Source: Spirochaetales bacterium (GTDB lineage: Bacteria; Spirochaetota; Spirochaetia; Sphaerochaetales; Sphaerochaetaceae). Taken from it: 19,200 nucleotides of DNA. The stretch is taken from NCBI GenBank assembly GCA_022784805.1, contig JALFYG010000124.1:1-19200 (forward strand), in the 5' to 3' direction. The notes below the pieces were generated by a model. It was given only the letters and a program-made list of their open reading frames with translations. It was not told where the DNA came from and ran no database searches. A program made the position numbers and the translations under genes. Positions 1-7,585 of the stretch are shown piece by piece (the first letter of the stretch is position 1; each line of letters starts with the position of its first letter).

Positions 1-1
1 A

Positions 2-877
2 GTGGAAAGAGCTTGTGGAAGTCTTCCTGACACTATCTCCTTCAGATTCAATCCAGGACGGGAAAGGACAGGAAACGCCATCATCGGTAATCCTGTGGAA
101 GCAAAGTATGGTGTAACAAGAGACCAGCTCTTTGAAGCTTACACTATTGCAAAGGAAAATGGTGTAAAGCACTTCTATCTCCATACAATGGTTGCATCAA
201 ACGAGCTTAACAGTGACTACATTGTTGAGACCGCACGTATGCTTTTCTCACTGGTAGCCGAAATTAAAGAGAAGTGTGGCATCGAAATCGAAGCCATTGA
301 TATGGGTGGCGGAGTCGGCATCCCATATAAACCGGAAGACAGCAAGATCGAATGGAAGGAACTGGGAGATAGAATCCAGGTCCTCTACAAGGAAATGATT
401 GAAGAAAAGGGTCTCAGACCATTGAAGATCACTTTCGAGTGTGGAAGAGCAATAACAGGTCCTTATGGATATCTTCTGTCTACCGTCCGTCACGTAACAA
501 AGAAGTACAAGGACTACGTAGGACTAGACGCATGTATGGCAGACTTGATGCGTCCAGCCCTCTATGGCTCTTATCATCACATCACAGTACTAGGAAAGGA
601 GAATGAAGCTCCATCTCATAAGTACGATGTCACAGGCTCCCTCTGCGAGAATAATGATAAGTTCGCTATTGACCGTATGCTTCCTGAAATTGAGAGAGGC
701 GATGTCCTTGTGATCCATGACACAGGAGCACATGGTTTCTCCATGGGATTCAACTACAATGGAAAGATGCGCCACGCCGAGTATCTTAAGACCAATGGAA
801 AGATTCTCAAGATCAGACGTGACGAAACTTACGAAGATTACATCAGAACTCAGATCATTGACCCGGAAGAAGTCTGA
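2..877 (+). CDS. lysA: Diaminopimelate decarboxylase, C-terminal ~290 residues (5' partial)
   Basis: PLP enzyme of fold type III that decarboxylates meso-diaminopimelate to L-lysine in the cytoplasm, the last step of lysine synthesis. The frame is open at the left window edge, so roughly the first 120 residues, including the PLP-lysine region, lie outside. Visible family motifs are SFRFNPG, HFYLHTMVAS (in place of the usual HIGS-type motif), GGGVGIPY (phosphate-binding glycine loop), ECGR (usual form EPGR), DLMRPALYGSYH, a CENND segment (usual CESGD) holding the Cys-Glu that reaches the partner active site, and GAHGFSMGFNYNG near the C-terminus. The substitutions look like a LysA subfamily variant and not damage. 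The GTG at base 2 is an internal codon, not a start. The stop lies one base from the stop of the convergent caspase-like gene. A related carboxynorspermidine or arginine decarboxylase is less likely given the MRPALYG and C-terminal motifs. Confidence 0.9.
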   Translation: MERACGSLPDTISFRFNPGRERTGNAIIGNPVEAKYGVTRDQLFEAYTIAKENGVKHFYLHTMVASNELNSDYIVETARMLFSLVAEIKEKCGIEIEAIDMGGGVGIPYKPEDSKIEWKELGDRIQVLYKEMIEEKGLRPLKITFECGRAITGPYGYLLSTVRHVTKKYKDYVGLDACMADLMRPALYGSYHHITVLGKENEAPSHKYDVTGSLCENNDKFAIDRMLPEIERGDVLVIHDTGAHGFSMGFNYNGKMRHAEYLKTNGKILKIRRDETYEDYIRTQIIDPEEV

Positions 878-878
878 G

Positions 879-1880
879 TCATCTTAAGACCAAGTCCAGA
901 CCTCCGTTAGATACCCGGGGTGTCTGGATTTGTGTTTCATAGGAAGGAAAGTTGTTCCTTACATAGGAATAAACAGAGTAAACAGTAAGCCTGGATTCCT
1001 TCTTTACCGCCTCATTCCTATCAGTATCATAACCAAGGGCCTTTAGTAGATAGTACGTAAATGCTCCATAACAGAGCTGGAATGGCCCGTCGCCTCCGTC
1101 GAGGCTGTCTGAAGCCTCCTGACTGTTTCCTGTGGAGGACAGTATCCAGATATCACCATAAGGATAAGAAACATCCTTATCTGAAAAGAGAGCTTCTTTT
1201 ATTGCATTTGGATAGCTTGTTCCCATCCACCTGTCTTCTTTTTCTCCAGAAGAAAAGATATCTGAAGTATATAAAGGTGACTTTGGTATATAGACACCGG
1301 AGTAACAGGAGTCCAGAATAACCAGCTTTTTCCCTCCAAGAGTAGATATTCGAGATAACAAGTCTTCTGGGCTGAGGCTATCCCATTGGGAAGATATGCT
1401 TGATGCATTTGTCATCAGTGCGCCGTTATCTTTCTCCCCATGACCGGAGTAGGAGAGGATAAATAAGTCATCGTCTCCCAGCTCCAAGGTGCCTATATAT
1501 TCCATTACGTCGTATATCGTCCACCCTGACTCTTCTTCTCCTTCCTTTGGTTTATAGACAAAGCCCTTAAATGCTTCATCACTGTTTTTCTCCAGCTCTA
1601 TGTTGTTCTTGTCCACTGGAACATAGATAGGAGAAGAAGATGTATATCTCTTTCCATTCTGGGCTATGTAGCTCTGTACATGGATGTCTCCAAAGGTCTG
1701 GATCTGTAAATATAGTGCAGCTTGGTCTGTAACTACATTCTCAAGCTTTCTACCGTTTCCATTATAGTTATAGAAATCATCAGCGATGGTCACCAGATAT
1801 ATTTTCCTCTCACTTGGAATGCACTCATTTGAGCAGGAGAAGAGGGAAAGGATCATAAAGAGAATTAAAAGAATACTCAT
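879..1880 (-). CDS. Caspase-like (peptidase C14 family) lipoprotein
   Basis: Predicted exported lipoprotein with a caspase/metacaspase-type cysteine peptidase domain. The N-terminus is a short hydrophobic signal with a lipobox LFSC (residues 13-16), so Cys16 should be lipidated and the protein anchored in a membrane facing the periplasm or outside. The C14 catalytic pair is present: His147 in LSYSGHGE and Cys192 in VILDSCYSG, each after a hydrophobic strand as the fold requires. A later strand ILSSTGNSQEA and the GAFTYYLLKALG helix match bacterial caspase-like domains. The whole mature protein (~317 residues) is essentially this one domain, with no extra WD40, TPR or NACHT module. Its ATG overlaps the stop of the upstream frame as ATGA (1877-1880), implying translational coupling. 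It is the last gene of the TPP-riboswitch operon, with no terminator seen before it. Substrate and role are unknown; these families usually cut after Arg/Lys or Asp. Confidence 0.85.
   Translation of the reverse strand: MSILLILFMILSLFSCSNECIPSERKIYLVTIADDFYNYNGNGRKLENVVTDQAALYLQIQTFGDIHVQSYIAQNGKRYTSSSPIYVPVDKNNIELEKNSDEAFKGFVYKPKEGEEESGWTIYDVMEYIGTLELGDDDLFILSYSGHGEKDNGALMTNASSISSQWDSLSPEDLLSRISTLGGKKLVILDSCYSGVYIPKSPLYTSDIFSSGEKEDRWMGTSYPNAIKEALFSDKDVSYPYGDIWILSSTGNSQEASDSLDGGDGPFQLCYGAFTYYLLKALGYDTDRNEAVKKESRLTVYSVYSYVRNNFPSYETQIQTPRVSNGGLDLVLR
895..936 (+). terminator. Possible terminator of lysA inside the opposing gene
   Basis: An inverted repeat TCCAGAC (895-901) / GTCTGGA (922-928) can continue inward through a mismatch, a wobble and two more pairs, and is followed by TTTGTGTTT on the + strand. 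It begins 17 bases after the lysA stop, where a terminator is expected. It lies inside the last codons of the convergent caspase-like gene. The stem is imperfect and the T-tract is interrupted, so this is tentative. Confidence 0.35.
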
Positions 1881-2383
1881 ATTTTCCCTCCCATTTTCAT
1901 GGCTACCTGAAAAGAGAAAGAAGGGTAGTAGGAAGAGTGGTTGTAAGTTAGGGGAAAAAGGAGAGCCAAGTGATCCTCAAGCTGCAAGCCAGGGGTCAAG
2001 GCAATAGATATCTCCTTTCCCAGTCCTCCTAACTCCCTATAGTCGATTATTCACATGTAAAGGTACGAGGAGATAAAGAATAGCTTATTTCTATACTCAC
2101 CACCGAGACCGCACTTAATCTTACTGTGCTCCATGGTGATGGTGCCATTTTGGGGAAGTGATGAAGTCACACTCTCCAGCCTCAACGGAGAAGCGATAGT
2201 CCAATCACCAAAAGTGAATGACAGTAGTGATACTTCCACTCCATAAGTAATGGATGGCCAAGAGTCATCGTTATAGAAGACAATGTCGCATCCTGAAGAG
2301 AAAGACGCCCAAGGCGAGTAAGCTGATTGGGCTGAGAAAACGAAAACAAAAACCAATAAGAGTAATAAGACACACTTTTTCAT
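1877..2383 (-). pseudogene. Full ancestral frame of the exported protein, interrupted by one in-frame TGA
   Basis: Reading past the TGA at 2051-2053 (codon 111), the same frame stays open for 57 more codons and ends in a TGA (1877-1879) that overlaps the ATG of the caspase-like gene as ATGA. The added part (begins IIDYRELGGLGKE, later ALTPGLQLEDHLALLFPL and PSFSFQVAMKMGGK) keeps the same alternating beta-strand character as the part before the stop. Both the coupling-type overlap and the smooth continuation argue that the gene was, or is, a 168-codon unit. One substitution (for example TGG to TGA) explains it. It could be a recent nonsense mutation, a base-calling error or programmed readthrough. 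Genome-wide UGA recoding is unlikely because most neighbours end properly at TGA and use TGG for Trp. Confidence 0.6.
2051..2383 (-). CDS. Exported protein of unknown family (110-aa frame as it stands)
   Basis: Family not recognised. It opens with a clear Sec signal peptide (MKKCVLLLLLVFVFVFSAQS), with cleavage likely after SAQS or SAQSA. The rest is rich in alternating polar/hydrophobic and aromatic residues (for example SITYGVEVSLLSFTFGDWT, then NKLFFISSYLYM), the pattern of antiparallel beta strands in a small outer-membrane barrel or beta sandwich. The start is supported by AGGAGG six bases upstream of the ATG. It lies 37 bases after the ThiQ-like gene with no hairpin between, so it is probably in the same operon. 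The frame stops at a TGA (2051-2053) but continues open beyond it; see the entry covering 1877-2383. The visible protein may therefore be a truncated product. Confidence 0.6.
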   Translation of the reverse strand: MKKCVLLLLLVFVFVFSAQSAYSPWASFSSGCDIVFYNDDSWPSITYGVEVSLLSFTFGDWTIASPLRLESVTSSLPQNGTITMEHSKIKCGLGGEYRNKLFFISSYLYM

Positions 2384-2420
2384 GTTGTCCTCCTTACTCT
2401 TATAACGCGATTTTCCTCGA

Positions 2421-3407
2421 TTATGACTTTATTTTGATTACAGAATCCATGAGAATCATCAAAGAGACGATTCTTTTCTTAGGTTTCAGAGGTGAGAATG
2501 CGATTATTGGCATACCTCTGAAGGAGAGTCCCAACATATATCCTGGGCCTGTATACTCAGCACTCAAGACCTCAACATTGTTGAAGACAAGGTGGTTTGG
2601 ATAGAGTCCTCCTTCTATGCTCTCTTCAGATACCGTCACGCTTTCTGGCCTGAAGAATACACTGCCTTCTGTTCCCTCCCCGTAGATCAAGGAAGCAGGA
2701 AGGGCCGTACCGTCACCAGTGAAGAAGGCTGTAAATAGATTTGGTGGATTTTTATATAGCTCCTCCGGTGTTCCGTAAGCCTCTATCTTTCCTCCCCTCA
2801 TTATGATGATCTTATCTGAGATGGCAAAAGCTTCTTCCCTATCGTGGGTTACATAGAGCATTGTTGTTGAGAAAGCGTCATGGATGGACCTGATGCTTCC
2901 CCTTAGTTTCTTACGTAGCGGAGCATCCAAGGCAGATAGCGGCTCATCCAAAAGAAGAATGTCTGGCTCTGAGGCAATGGCTCTTGCAAGAGCCACACGC
3001 TGGGCTTCTCCTCCACTGAGGGATGTGACCTTTCTCTTTCCGTAGCCATTGAGGCCGATGGTATTTAAGAGCTCATCTGCCTTTTGGTCTCTCTTCTTTC
3101 CATTCTTCTCCTTCATACCATACTCGATGTTCTTTCTTGTGTTCATTCCAGGAAAGAGAGAAAAGTCTTGGAACACCATAGATATTCCACGCTTTGAGAT
3201 TGGAAGCTTGATGATATCCTTGCCATCTATCTTTATTTCTCCGCTGTCAGCGCTTTCTATTCCGCTTAAAAGGGAAAGGAGTGTGGACTTGCCGCTGCCA
3301 CTGGGACCAAGGATTGTTACTAGTTCTCCCTTTTCAACGGAAAAAGAGAGTGAAAGATTAAAATCAGAGTAATCTTTTCTGAGTTCATTTATTTCCAGAT
3401 ATGACAT
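2421..3407 (-). CDS. thiQ: ABC transporter ATP-binding protein, thiamine type (ThiQ-like)
   Basis: Cytoplasmic ATPase that powers the permease encoded just upstream. In the 328-residue product the motifs are in order: Walker A GPSGSGKST (34-42), Q-loop Gln80 in MVFQD, signature LSGGEAQ (130-136), Walker B ILLLDEP (150-156), D-loop SALD and H-loop His188 in VTHDREEA. About 110 further residues form a TOBE-like C-terminal region (FFRPESVTV). This makes it longer than classical ~230-residue ThiQ and closer in build to the FbpC/PotA type. The start is set at the ATG at 3407 because AGGAGG sits nine bases upstream; an in-frame ATG at 3431 would lie before that ribosome binding site. It overlaps the permease end by 23 bases. 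Thiamine specificity comes from ThiB and the riboswitch, not from this protein itself. Confidence 0.85.
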   Translation of the reverse strand: MSYLEINELRKDYSDFNLSLSFSVEKGELVTILGPSGSGKSTLLSLLSGIESADSGEIKIDGKDIIKLPISKRGISMVFQDFSLFPGMNTRKNIEYGMKEKNGKKRDQKADELLNTIGLNGYGKRKVTSLSGGEAQRVALARAIASEPDILLLDEPLSALDAPLRKKLRGSIRSIHDAFSTTMLYVTHDREEAFAISDKIIIMRGGKIEAYGTPEELYKNPPNLFTAFFTGDGTALPASLIYGEGTEGSVFFRPESVTVSEESIEGGLYPNHLVFNNVEVLSAEYTGPGYMLGLSFRGMPIIAFSPLKPKKRIVSLMILMDSVIKIKS

Positions 3408-5031
3408 TTTCCTTGTCCTCCTTTTCTCCAAAAGTAAAAACTACAATAGCTGTAAAGAGGAGAATAATTGCAAGGGCGGAAGCTCCTTGATAGTTGTATT
3501 GGTTGATCATTTTGTAGATGAGAATAGGAAGGGTGGTGACCTTACCTTCTGCCAGTGCCATTGTTGCGTTCACTTCTCCCAAGGAAAGGGCGAAGGCAAA
3601 GGCGAAGGCACGCCTTCTATAGCTCTTGAGCATCGGCTTCTCTACCTTTCTGTAACTCTCATAGCATCCCTTTCCTAGGCACATGGAAGCCAGTGGCAAT
3701 GCGGATGGTATTCTCTTGGCTCCTGGCATTATTGTCCTTACTGTAAATGGCATCACTACCACAAGATGGGCAAGAATGACAGTCAAGTATGATATATAGA
3801 TTGATTTATATGGGATTCTTGATGATAAAAATGCAAACCCCAGTCCCAGGGTGACTGAACCTGCCGCCATAGGAAGGGAAGTAAGGAGAGGAATAAGCCT
3901 ACTCTTTCTTCTTACTGCTGATACTGATATAGCCGTGGAAAGGGAGACCGCTAAGAAAGAAGCTGAAAAGGCAATAAGAAGTGAGTTTATGATAGCCGAC
4001 ATTCCTGTTCCGGCTCCTGTAGGGGAGGAAGAGGCAATGTCACGCCAAGTCTTGAGGGTAAAGGTTCCATCCTTTGTAAAGAAAGCCCTGTAAACAATAG
4101 ACAAAAGTGGCGGGGCAAGGAAAAGGACGATCAGGAAAGAGAGGAAGAAAGCCTCCAGCTTTTTCCGACCCTTTGTCTTACTGATTATTCTCTTTGACCT
4201 TGATGCCTTCTTTTCTTCTCTTCCGTAGCCGGAGACAAGAAGAAGTAGGGACATGATCATAAAAGAGAACAAGGCAAGGGAAGAGGATGAGACAGTGTTG
4301 ACGTCTGTATATGTACGCCTATAGATTTCAGCTTCAATGGTGTAATACTTTGGACTTCCTCCCAAGCTCATTACGATTAGGAATGAAGGGAAACAGAAGA
4401 GGAAAATAAGAATAAAAGCACTGATGATGGTGCCTTTTACTTTAGGGATGGTGATTTTGATAAAAGTATAGAAGTTGCTCTTTCCCAATAACTTTGATGC
4501 CATCTCTTCCTTCTCATCCATCCCGGAGAGGGCTGAGGTGATAAGAGAGAAGGCTACAGGGAAGTTAAGATACACATGTGCCATGATTACAGATGGAAAA
4601 GAGTATAAGAACTTAATGCTTTTATCTGTAAGACCAAGGGAGAGAAGGATGTTATTTAATATTCCATTGTTTCCATAGAATATGACAAAGCCCAGGACAC
4701 AAAGAATTGCAGGGAGGGCGAAGGCAGCATCGGATGCTGTCAAAATGGCCTTTCTGCCAAAGAAAGAGTATTTGGAAAAGAATACGGCGAAAGGAATGGC
4801 CAAGGTGACGGAAATAACTGCAGACAACAGTGATTCCCACACCGTGAAGGCTAAGAGCCTCCACGTGTAGACATCTTTAAAAGTATCAATAACCGCTCCC
4901 GGCCCATCTTGAAATGCCCTCGTCAATACGGAAAACAGAGGAAGCAAAAAGATGAAGAATGTTATAAAAAGCGCCGGAAGCGATAGTTTAAAATAGAATT
5001 TATCTCTTTCGTTCACACTATTATTTTGCAA
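3385..5031 (-). CDS. thiP: Thiamine ABC transporter permease, two fused permease domains (ThiP-like)
   Basis: Inner-membrane channel of the importer, about 548 residues with roughly twelve hydrophobic segments arranged as two binding-protein-dependent permease domains. Each half carries an EAA-type loop that contacts the ATPase: ASKLLGKSNFYTFIKITIP in the first half and a more degenerate ASMCLGKGCYESYRKVEKP in the second. The fused architecture is typical of ThiP and of Fe(III) permeases such as FbpB. The start codon is uncertain. A TTG at 5031 overlaps the end of thiB by 11 bases, while a GTG at 5016 lies four bases after the thiB stop; neither has a good Shine-Dalgarno, so translation is probably coupled to thiB. 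The stop overlaps the beginning of the ATPase gene. Confidence 0.85.
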   Translation of the reverse strand: MQNNSVNERDKFYFKLSLPALFITFFIFLLPLFSVLTRAFQDGPGAVIDTFKDVYTWRLLAFTVWESLLSAVISVTLAIPFAVFFSKYSFFGRKAILTASDAAFALPAILCVLGFVIFYGNNGILNNILLSLGLTDKSIKFLYSFPSVIMAHVYLNFPVAFSLITSALSGMDEKEEMASKLLGKSNFYTFIKITIPKVKGTIISAFILIFLFCFPSFLIVMSLGGSPKYYTIEAEIYRRTYTDVNTVSSSSLALFSFMIMSLLLLVSGYGREEKKASRSKRIISKTKGRKKLEAFFLSFLIVLFLAPPLLSIVYRAFFTKDGTFTLKTWRDIASSSPTGAGTGMSAIINSLLIAFSASFLAVSLSTAISVSAVRRKSRLIPLLTSLPMAAGSVTLGLGFAFLSSRIPYKSIYISYLTVILAHLVVVMPFTVRTIMPGAKRIPSALPLASMCLGKGCYESYRKVEKPMLKSYRRRAFAFAFALSLGEVNATMALAEGKVTTLPILIYKMINQYNYQGASALAIILLFTAIVVFTFGEKEDKENVISGNK

Positions 5032-6022
5032 TAGTTTCGGTCCACTCTACAAGAAGAGAAGATGCTGTATCTGCACTTCCTGTGAAAAGTGTATCAGGCA
5101 TTGGAGCCCAAGAATAAGCATCTGGAAGCTCTGCATTCATGACAGAAGGATACATGCTGTTTGTAACAGCAAGGTTAACCTGTCCTTCTGTAAGGATGAA
5201 GTCGATGAATGCTTCTGCTTCTTCTCTGTGCTTTGTTCCCTTTATGATACCGATAGCTTCGATAGTAGCCTCGTGGCCATCTTCAAAAACAAGAGTCTGG
5301 TATCTTGTGGTGTCTTCGTTCATCACATGATAAACAGGGCTTGTTGTGTAGCTGAGGACAATTGGAGCCTCGCCTTCTGTGAAGAGACCATATGCACTTG
5401 ACCAGCCGCTTGCGATTGTAAGAGCGTTCTTCTCCATAGCCTTCCACCAATCAAGCCAGTTCTCACCAAGAGCGTTGTATGTCCACATCATCAAACCTGT
5501 TCCGACGCTGCTTGTTCTTGGGTCGATGAGGATGACCTTGTCCTTATACTCTTCTTTTGTAAGATCCATCAAAGAGGTCGGCTTCTCGATTGAGCTCTCG
5601 CTGTCCCAAACAAAAGCAAATACACCCCAGTCAAAAGGAATCAATCTATGAGTGTCATCAAAGATGATATCTGGATAGATTGTATCCAAATATGGGCTCT
5701 CATAGCTTTCAAGTCTATCGATGATCTTGTCAGAGAGGTCATCTGTAACACCGAAGATTACATCGCACTCTGTGTTTTCACCTTCCAAGAGAACCTTGTT
5801 GATTACTTCGACTGCGTTTCCAGGTGCAACAACGTTGACCTTGATGCCAGTCTTTTCTTCGAATGCTGGAATAAGAGTAGCAGCGCTTCCCCAATCTCCG
5901 CAGAATGTGTCGTAGGCATAGAGAGTCAATGTCTTCTCTTCAGCCTTGGTCTCCTGCACAGGCTGTGCAGATATTGCCAGTACAATCAACAGTACCGACA
6001 GGACAGAAATCGCCTTCTTCAT
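5021..6022 (-). CDS. thiB: Periplasmic thiamine/TPP-binding protein (ThiB/TbpA-like)
   Basis: Extracytoplasmic solute-binding protein, 333 residues, that captures thiamine or its phosphate esters for the ABC importer. It has a Sec signal (KKAISVLSVLLIVLAISA) with probable cleavage near ISA and no lipobox Cys. The mature start LTLYAYDTFCGDWG and the following CDVIFGVTDDL and FDWGVFAFVWD match the ThiB/TbpA family (LTVYTYDSF..., DVVLGLDNN...), as does WSSAYGLFTEGEAPIVLSYTTSP in the ligand-binding half. AGGAGG lies eight bases upstream of the ATG. A TPP riboswitch directly precedes it, which independently supports thiamine specificity over iron. The start codon sits in a potential 8-bp hairpin (6012-6030). 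Confidence 0.92.
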   Translation of the reverse strand: MKKAISVLSVLLIVLAISAQPVQETKAEEKTLTLYAYDTFCGDWGSAATLIPAFEEKTGIKVNVVAPGNAVEVINKVLLEGENTECDVIFGVTDDLSDKIIDRLESYESPYLDTIYPDIIFDDTHRLIPFDWGVFAFVWDSESSIEKPTSLMDLTKEEYKDKVILIDPRTSSVGTGLMMWTYNALGENWLDWWKAMEKNALTIASGWSSAYGLFTEGEAPIVLSYTTSPVYHVMNEDTTRYQTLVFEDGHEATIEAIGIIKGTKHREEAEAFIDFILTEGQVNLAVTNSMYPSVMNAELPDAYSWAPMPDTLFTGSADTASSLLVEWTETIAK

Positions 6023-6030
6023 AAGAAAGC
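6012..6030 (-). promoter_or_regulatory. Hairpin with the thiB AUG as its triloop
   Basis: On the - strand GCTTTCTT (6030-6023) and AAGAAGGC (6019-6012) pair over eight positions (one G-U), leaving exactly ATG (6022-6020) as the loop, and the AGGAGG Shine-Dalgarno lies directly 5' (6035-6030, sharing base 6030 with the stem). This may be part of the riboswitch expression platform acting at translation. It may also be chance arising from the common Met-Lys-Lys-Ala beginning. Confidence 0.4.
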
Positions 6031-6079
6031 CTCCTAGAAAAAAGATTCTGTCATGGGGATAAAAATAGAAATATAAAGC

Positions 6080-6154
6080 TCGTCGTTCCCTACGCTGGCA
6101 TTACCCAGATCAGGTTCGAGGGTATTTCTCAGGCATTACGCCACCCCTAGACAA
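6080..6154 (-). ncRNA. TPP (THI-box) riboswitch
   Basis: Reading the - strand, the conserved core appears in order: AGGGGTG near the 5' end, CTGAGA, ATACCC, the GAACCTGATCTGG segment, GTAATGCCAGCG and AGGGA. This is the canonical thiamine pyrophosphate aptamer. TTGTC (6154-6150) pairs with GACGA (6084-6080) to close P1. It lies 58 bases upstream of thiB, and no intrinsic terminator hairpin is visible in between, so control is probably at translation initiation: TPP binding would reduce synthesis of the importer and perhaps of everything downstream. Confidence 0.96.
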
Positions 6155-6158
6155 TGAA

Positions 6159-6187
6159 ACAATAAACGTCTTCTCATTTTTCTTCAA
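6159..6187 (-). promoter_or_regulatory. Promoter of the thi operon
   Basis: A -35 box TTGAAG (6187-6182), 17-bp spacer and -10 box TATTGT (6164-6159) put transcription start near 6152, at the 5' edge of the riboswitch. Its -35 overlaps by two bases the -35 proposed for the divergent nnr promoter. Confidence 0.55.
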
Positions 6188-6214
6188 GACAAAGAGAGAG
6201 TAAAAGTCTAGAAT
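6186..6214 (+). promoter_or_regulatory. Promoter of nnr, predicted to give leaderless mRNA
   Basis: AAGACA (6186-6191), 17-bp spacer, TAGAAT (6209-6214). Only six bases separate the -10 from the ATG at 6221, so the +1 would fall on or next to the A of the start codon. There is no Shine-Dalgarno before that ATG, which fits. Confidence 0.5.
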
Positions 6215-6220
6215 CTCTAT

Positions 6221-7585
6221 ATGGAGAACCTTTATTCCCTTTCGCTTTCATCAAAAATGGACCATGACTTGATCTCGCGTCACTCCCTCTCAGAAGAGAA
6301 ATTAATAGACAGTGCAGCAAAGGGTGCCTTTGATCTCTTTTTTCCCCACATCGAAAATAAGAGAGTGCTCTTCCTGGTGGGAAAGGGTAATAATGGAAGT
6401 GATGCCCTTGAAATGGCAAGACTCAGCCTATCCGTTTCCAAAGAAGTATTTGTCCTTCTCCTTTTTGATGGTGGAAACCAGGAGAACATGAGAAGAAGAG
6501 CACTTCTTCCTTCCTCTCTCTTTGTTTCATCTATTCCGGAGGATATAGACACTGTTGTGGATGGAGTCTTTGGTTTCTCTTTCCGTGGAACAATGGACGA
6601 GAGACTTGATAGCATCTTTAAAACGATAGATTCTTCTCCATTTTATAAGATTGCCTTGGATGTACCTTCTGGCTTTGGCTACAAAGCAGATGCCACGGTC
6701 TCGTTTATGTGCAGAAAGAGGGAGATGTATTACCCTGAAAACAGGCGTAAGTGTGGTGAGATCTTCTACTTTAATCCTGGCTTTCCCGAAGAAGAGTACT
6801 ATGATAGCGATACTTTCCTTCTCTCCGATGATGATTACTCTGTTCCTTCCTTCTCTTCCTCTGATTATAAAAACACAAGAGGCCACCTATTAATAGCCGG
6901 AGGAAGCAAGAGGTATCCTGGGGCTCCAATCCTTTCCTCTTTATCAGCATTTCATGCTGGCGTGGGCCTTGTTTCCCTCTGTTCAGATAAATCTGTGTTG
7001 GATAGAGTCTTTTCCTCCTACCCAAGCATTATGGGAGTGGAGAAGGGGAGTATTGACAGGGTGAAGAGCAATGCCTTCCTTCTTGGTCCAGGATGGGACG
7101 AAGGGGACAGGGAGATTATCGAATACGCCAAAAGCAGCAATAAGGGCATTGTAATAGACGCAGACGCCATCAAACTTATAAGAAAGGATGACGACTTTTC
7201 GTCAAAAGCTGTCATCACTCCACACTATGGAGAGTTTAGGACACTCTTGAGAAATCTTGAGGTGGAAGAGGGAGATTTCTTGGAGAAATGCAGGGTGGTG
7301 TCAGATAGACTTGATGCAGTCTTGGTTGTGAAAACCTCTGTGGTTTGGATAGTCTATAGAGACAAAAGCTACGTCTATGACGGCTCGAATCCATCTCTTG
7401 GAGTTGCTGGAAGCGGGGATGTTCTCTCTGGAATTATTTCTGCCTTCCTCTCTTCAGGCCTAAGCGCATTGGAAAGTGCAATAAATGGAGTAATACTTCA
7501 TCAAAGGTGTGGTAAAAAACTTTCTGAGAGTTTAGGATTCTACACATCAGAAGACTTAATCAGAGAGGTAGGAAAGAAGAGATGA
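6221..7585 (+). CDS. nnr: Bifunctional NAD(P)H-hydrate epimerase / ADP-dependent dehydratase
   Basis: Repairs NADHX and NADPHX, the damaged hydrated cofactors. The N-terminal YjeF_N domain epimerises R and S forms; the C-terminal ribokinase-like domain dehydrates S-NAD(P)HX using ADP. The epimerase half (1-210) shows GKGNNGSDA (54-62; usual GNGNNGGDG, so two glycines are replaced), VDGVFGFSFRG and LDVPSG. The dehydratase half shows RGHLLIAGGSKRYPGAP, AGVGLVSL, LLGPGWDEGD, VIDADA, ITPHYGEF and GSGDVLSG (397-404) with the catalytic Asp. At 454 residues it is slightly short for the fused enzyme (about 490-510), mostly at the N-terminus. Its stop overlaps the next start as ATGA (7582-7585). Start at 6221 is preferred because of the promoter spacing; an ATG at 6257 is a weaker alternative. 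Confidence 0.9.
   Translation: MENLYSLSLSSKMDHDLISRHSLSEEKLIDSAAKGAFDLFFPHIENKRVLFLVGKGNNGSDALEMARLSLSVSKEVFVLLLFDGGNQENMRRRALLPSSLFVSSIPEDIDTVVDGVFGFSFRGTMDERLDSIFKTIDSSPFYKIALDVPSGFGYKADATVSFMCRKREMYYPENRRKCGEIFYFNPGFPEEEYYDSDTFLLSDDDYSVPSFSSSDYKNTRGHLLIAGGSKRYPGAPILSSLSAFHAGVGLVSLCSDKSVLDRVFSSYPSIMGVEKGSIDRVKSNAFLLGPGWDEGDREIIEYAKSSNKGIVIDADAIKLIRKDDDFSSKAVITPHYGEFRTLLRNLEVEEGDFLEKCRVVSDRLDAVLVVKTSVVWIVYRDKSYVYDGSNPSLGVAGSGDVLSGIISAFLSSGLSALESAINGVILHQRCGKKLSESLGFYTSEDLIREVGKKR

Noticed and set aside
1786..2007. 73-residue + strand frame over the caspase-like start
   Set aside because: It is basic, low-complexity and antisense to the exported-protein/caspase junction, which is better explained on the - strand.
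2421..6022. Iron(III) or polyamine ABC importer
   Set aside because: The fused permease and long ATPase allow it, but the binding protein resembles ThiB and a TPP riboswitch precedes the operon.
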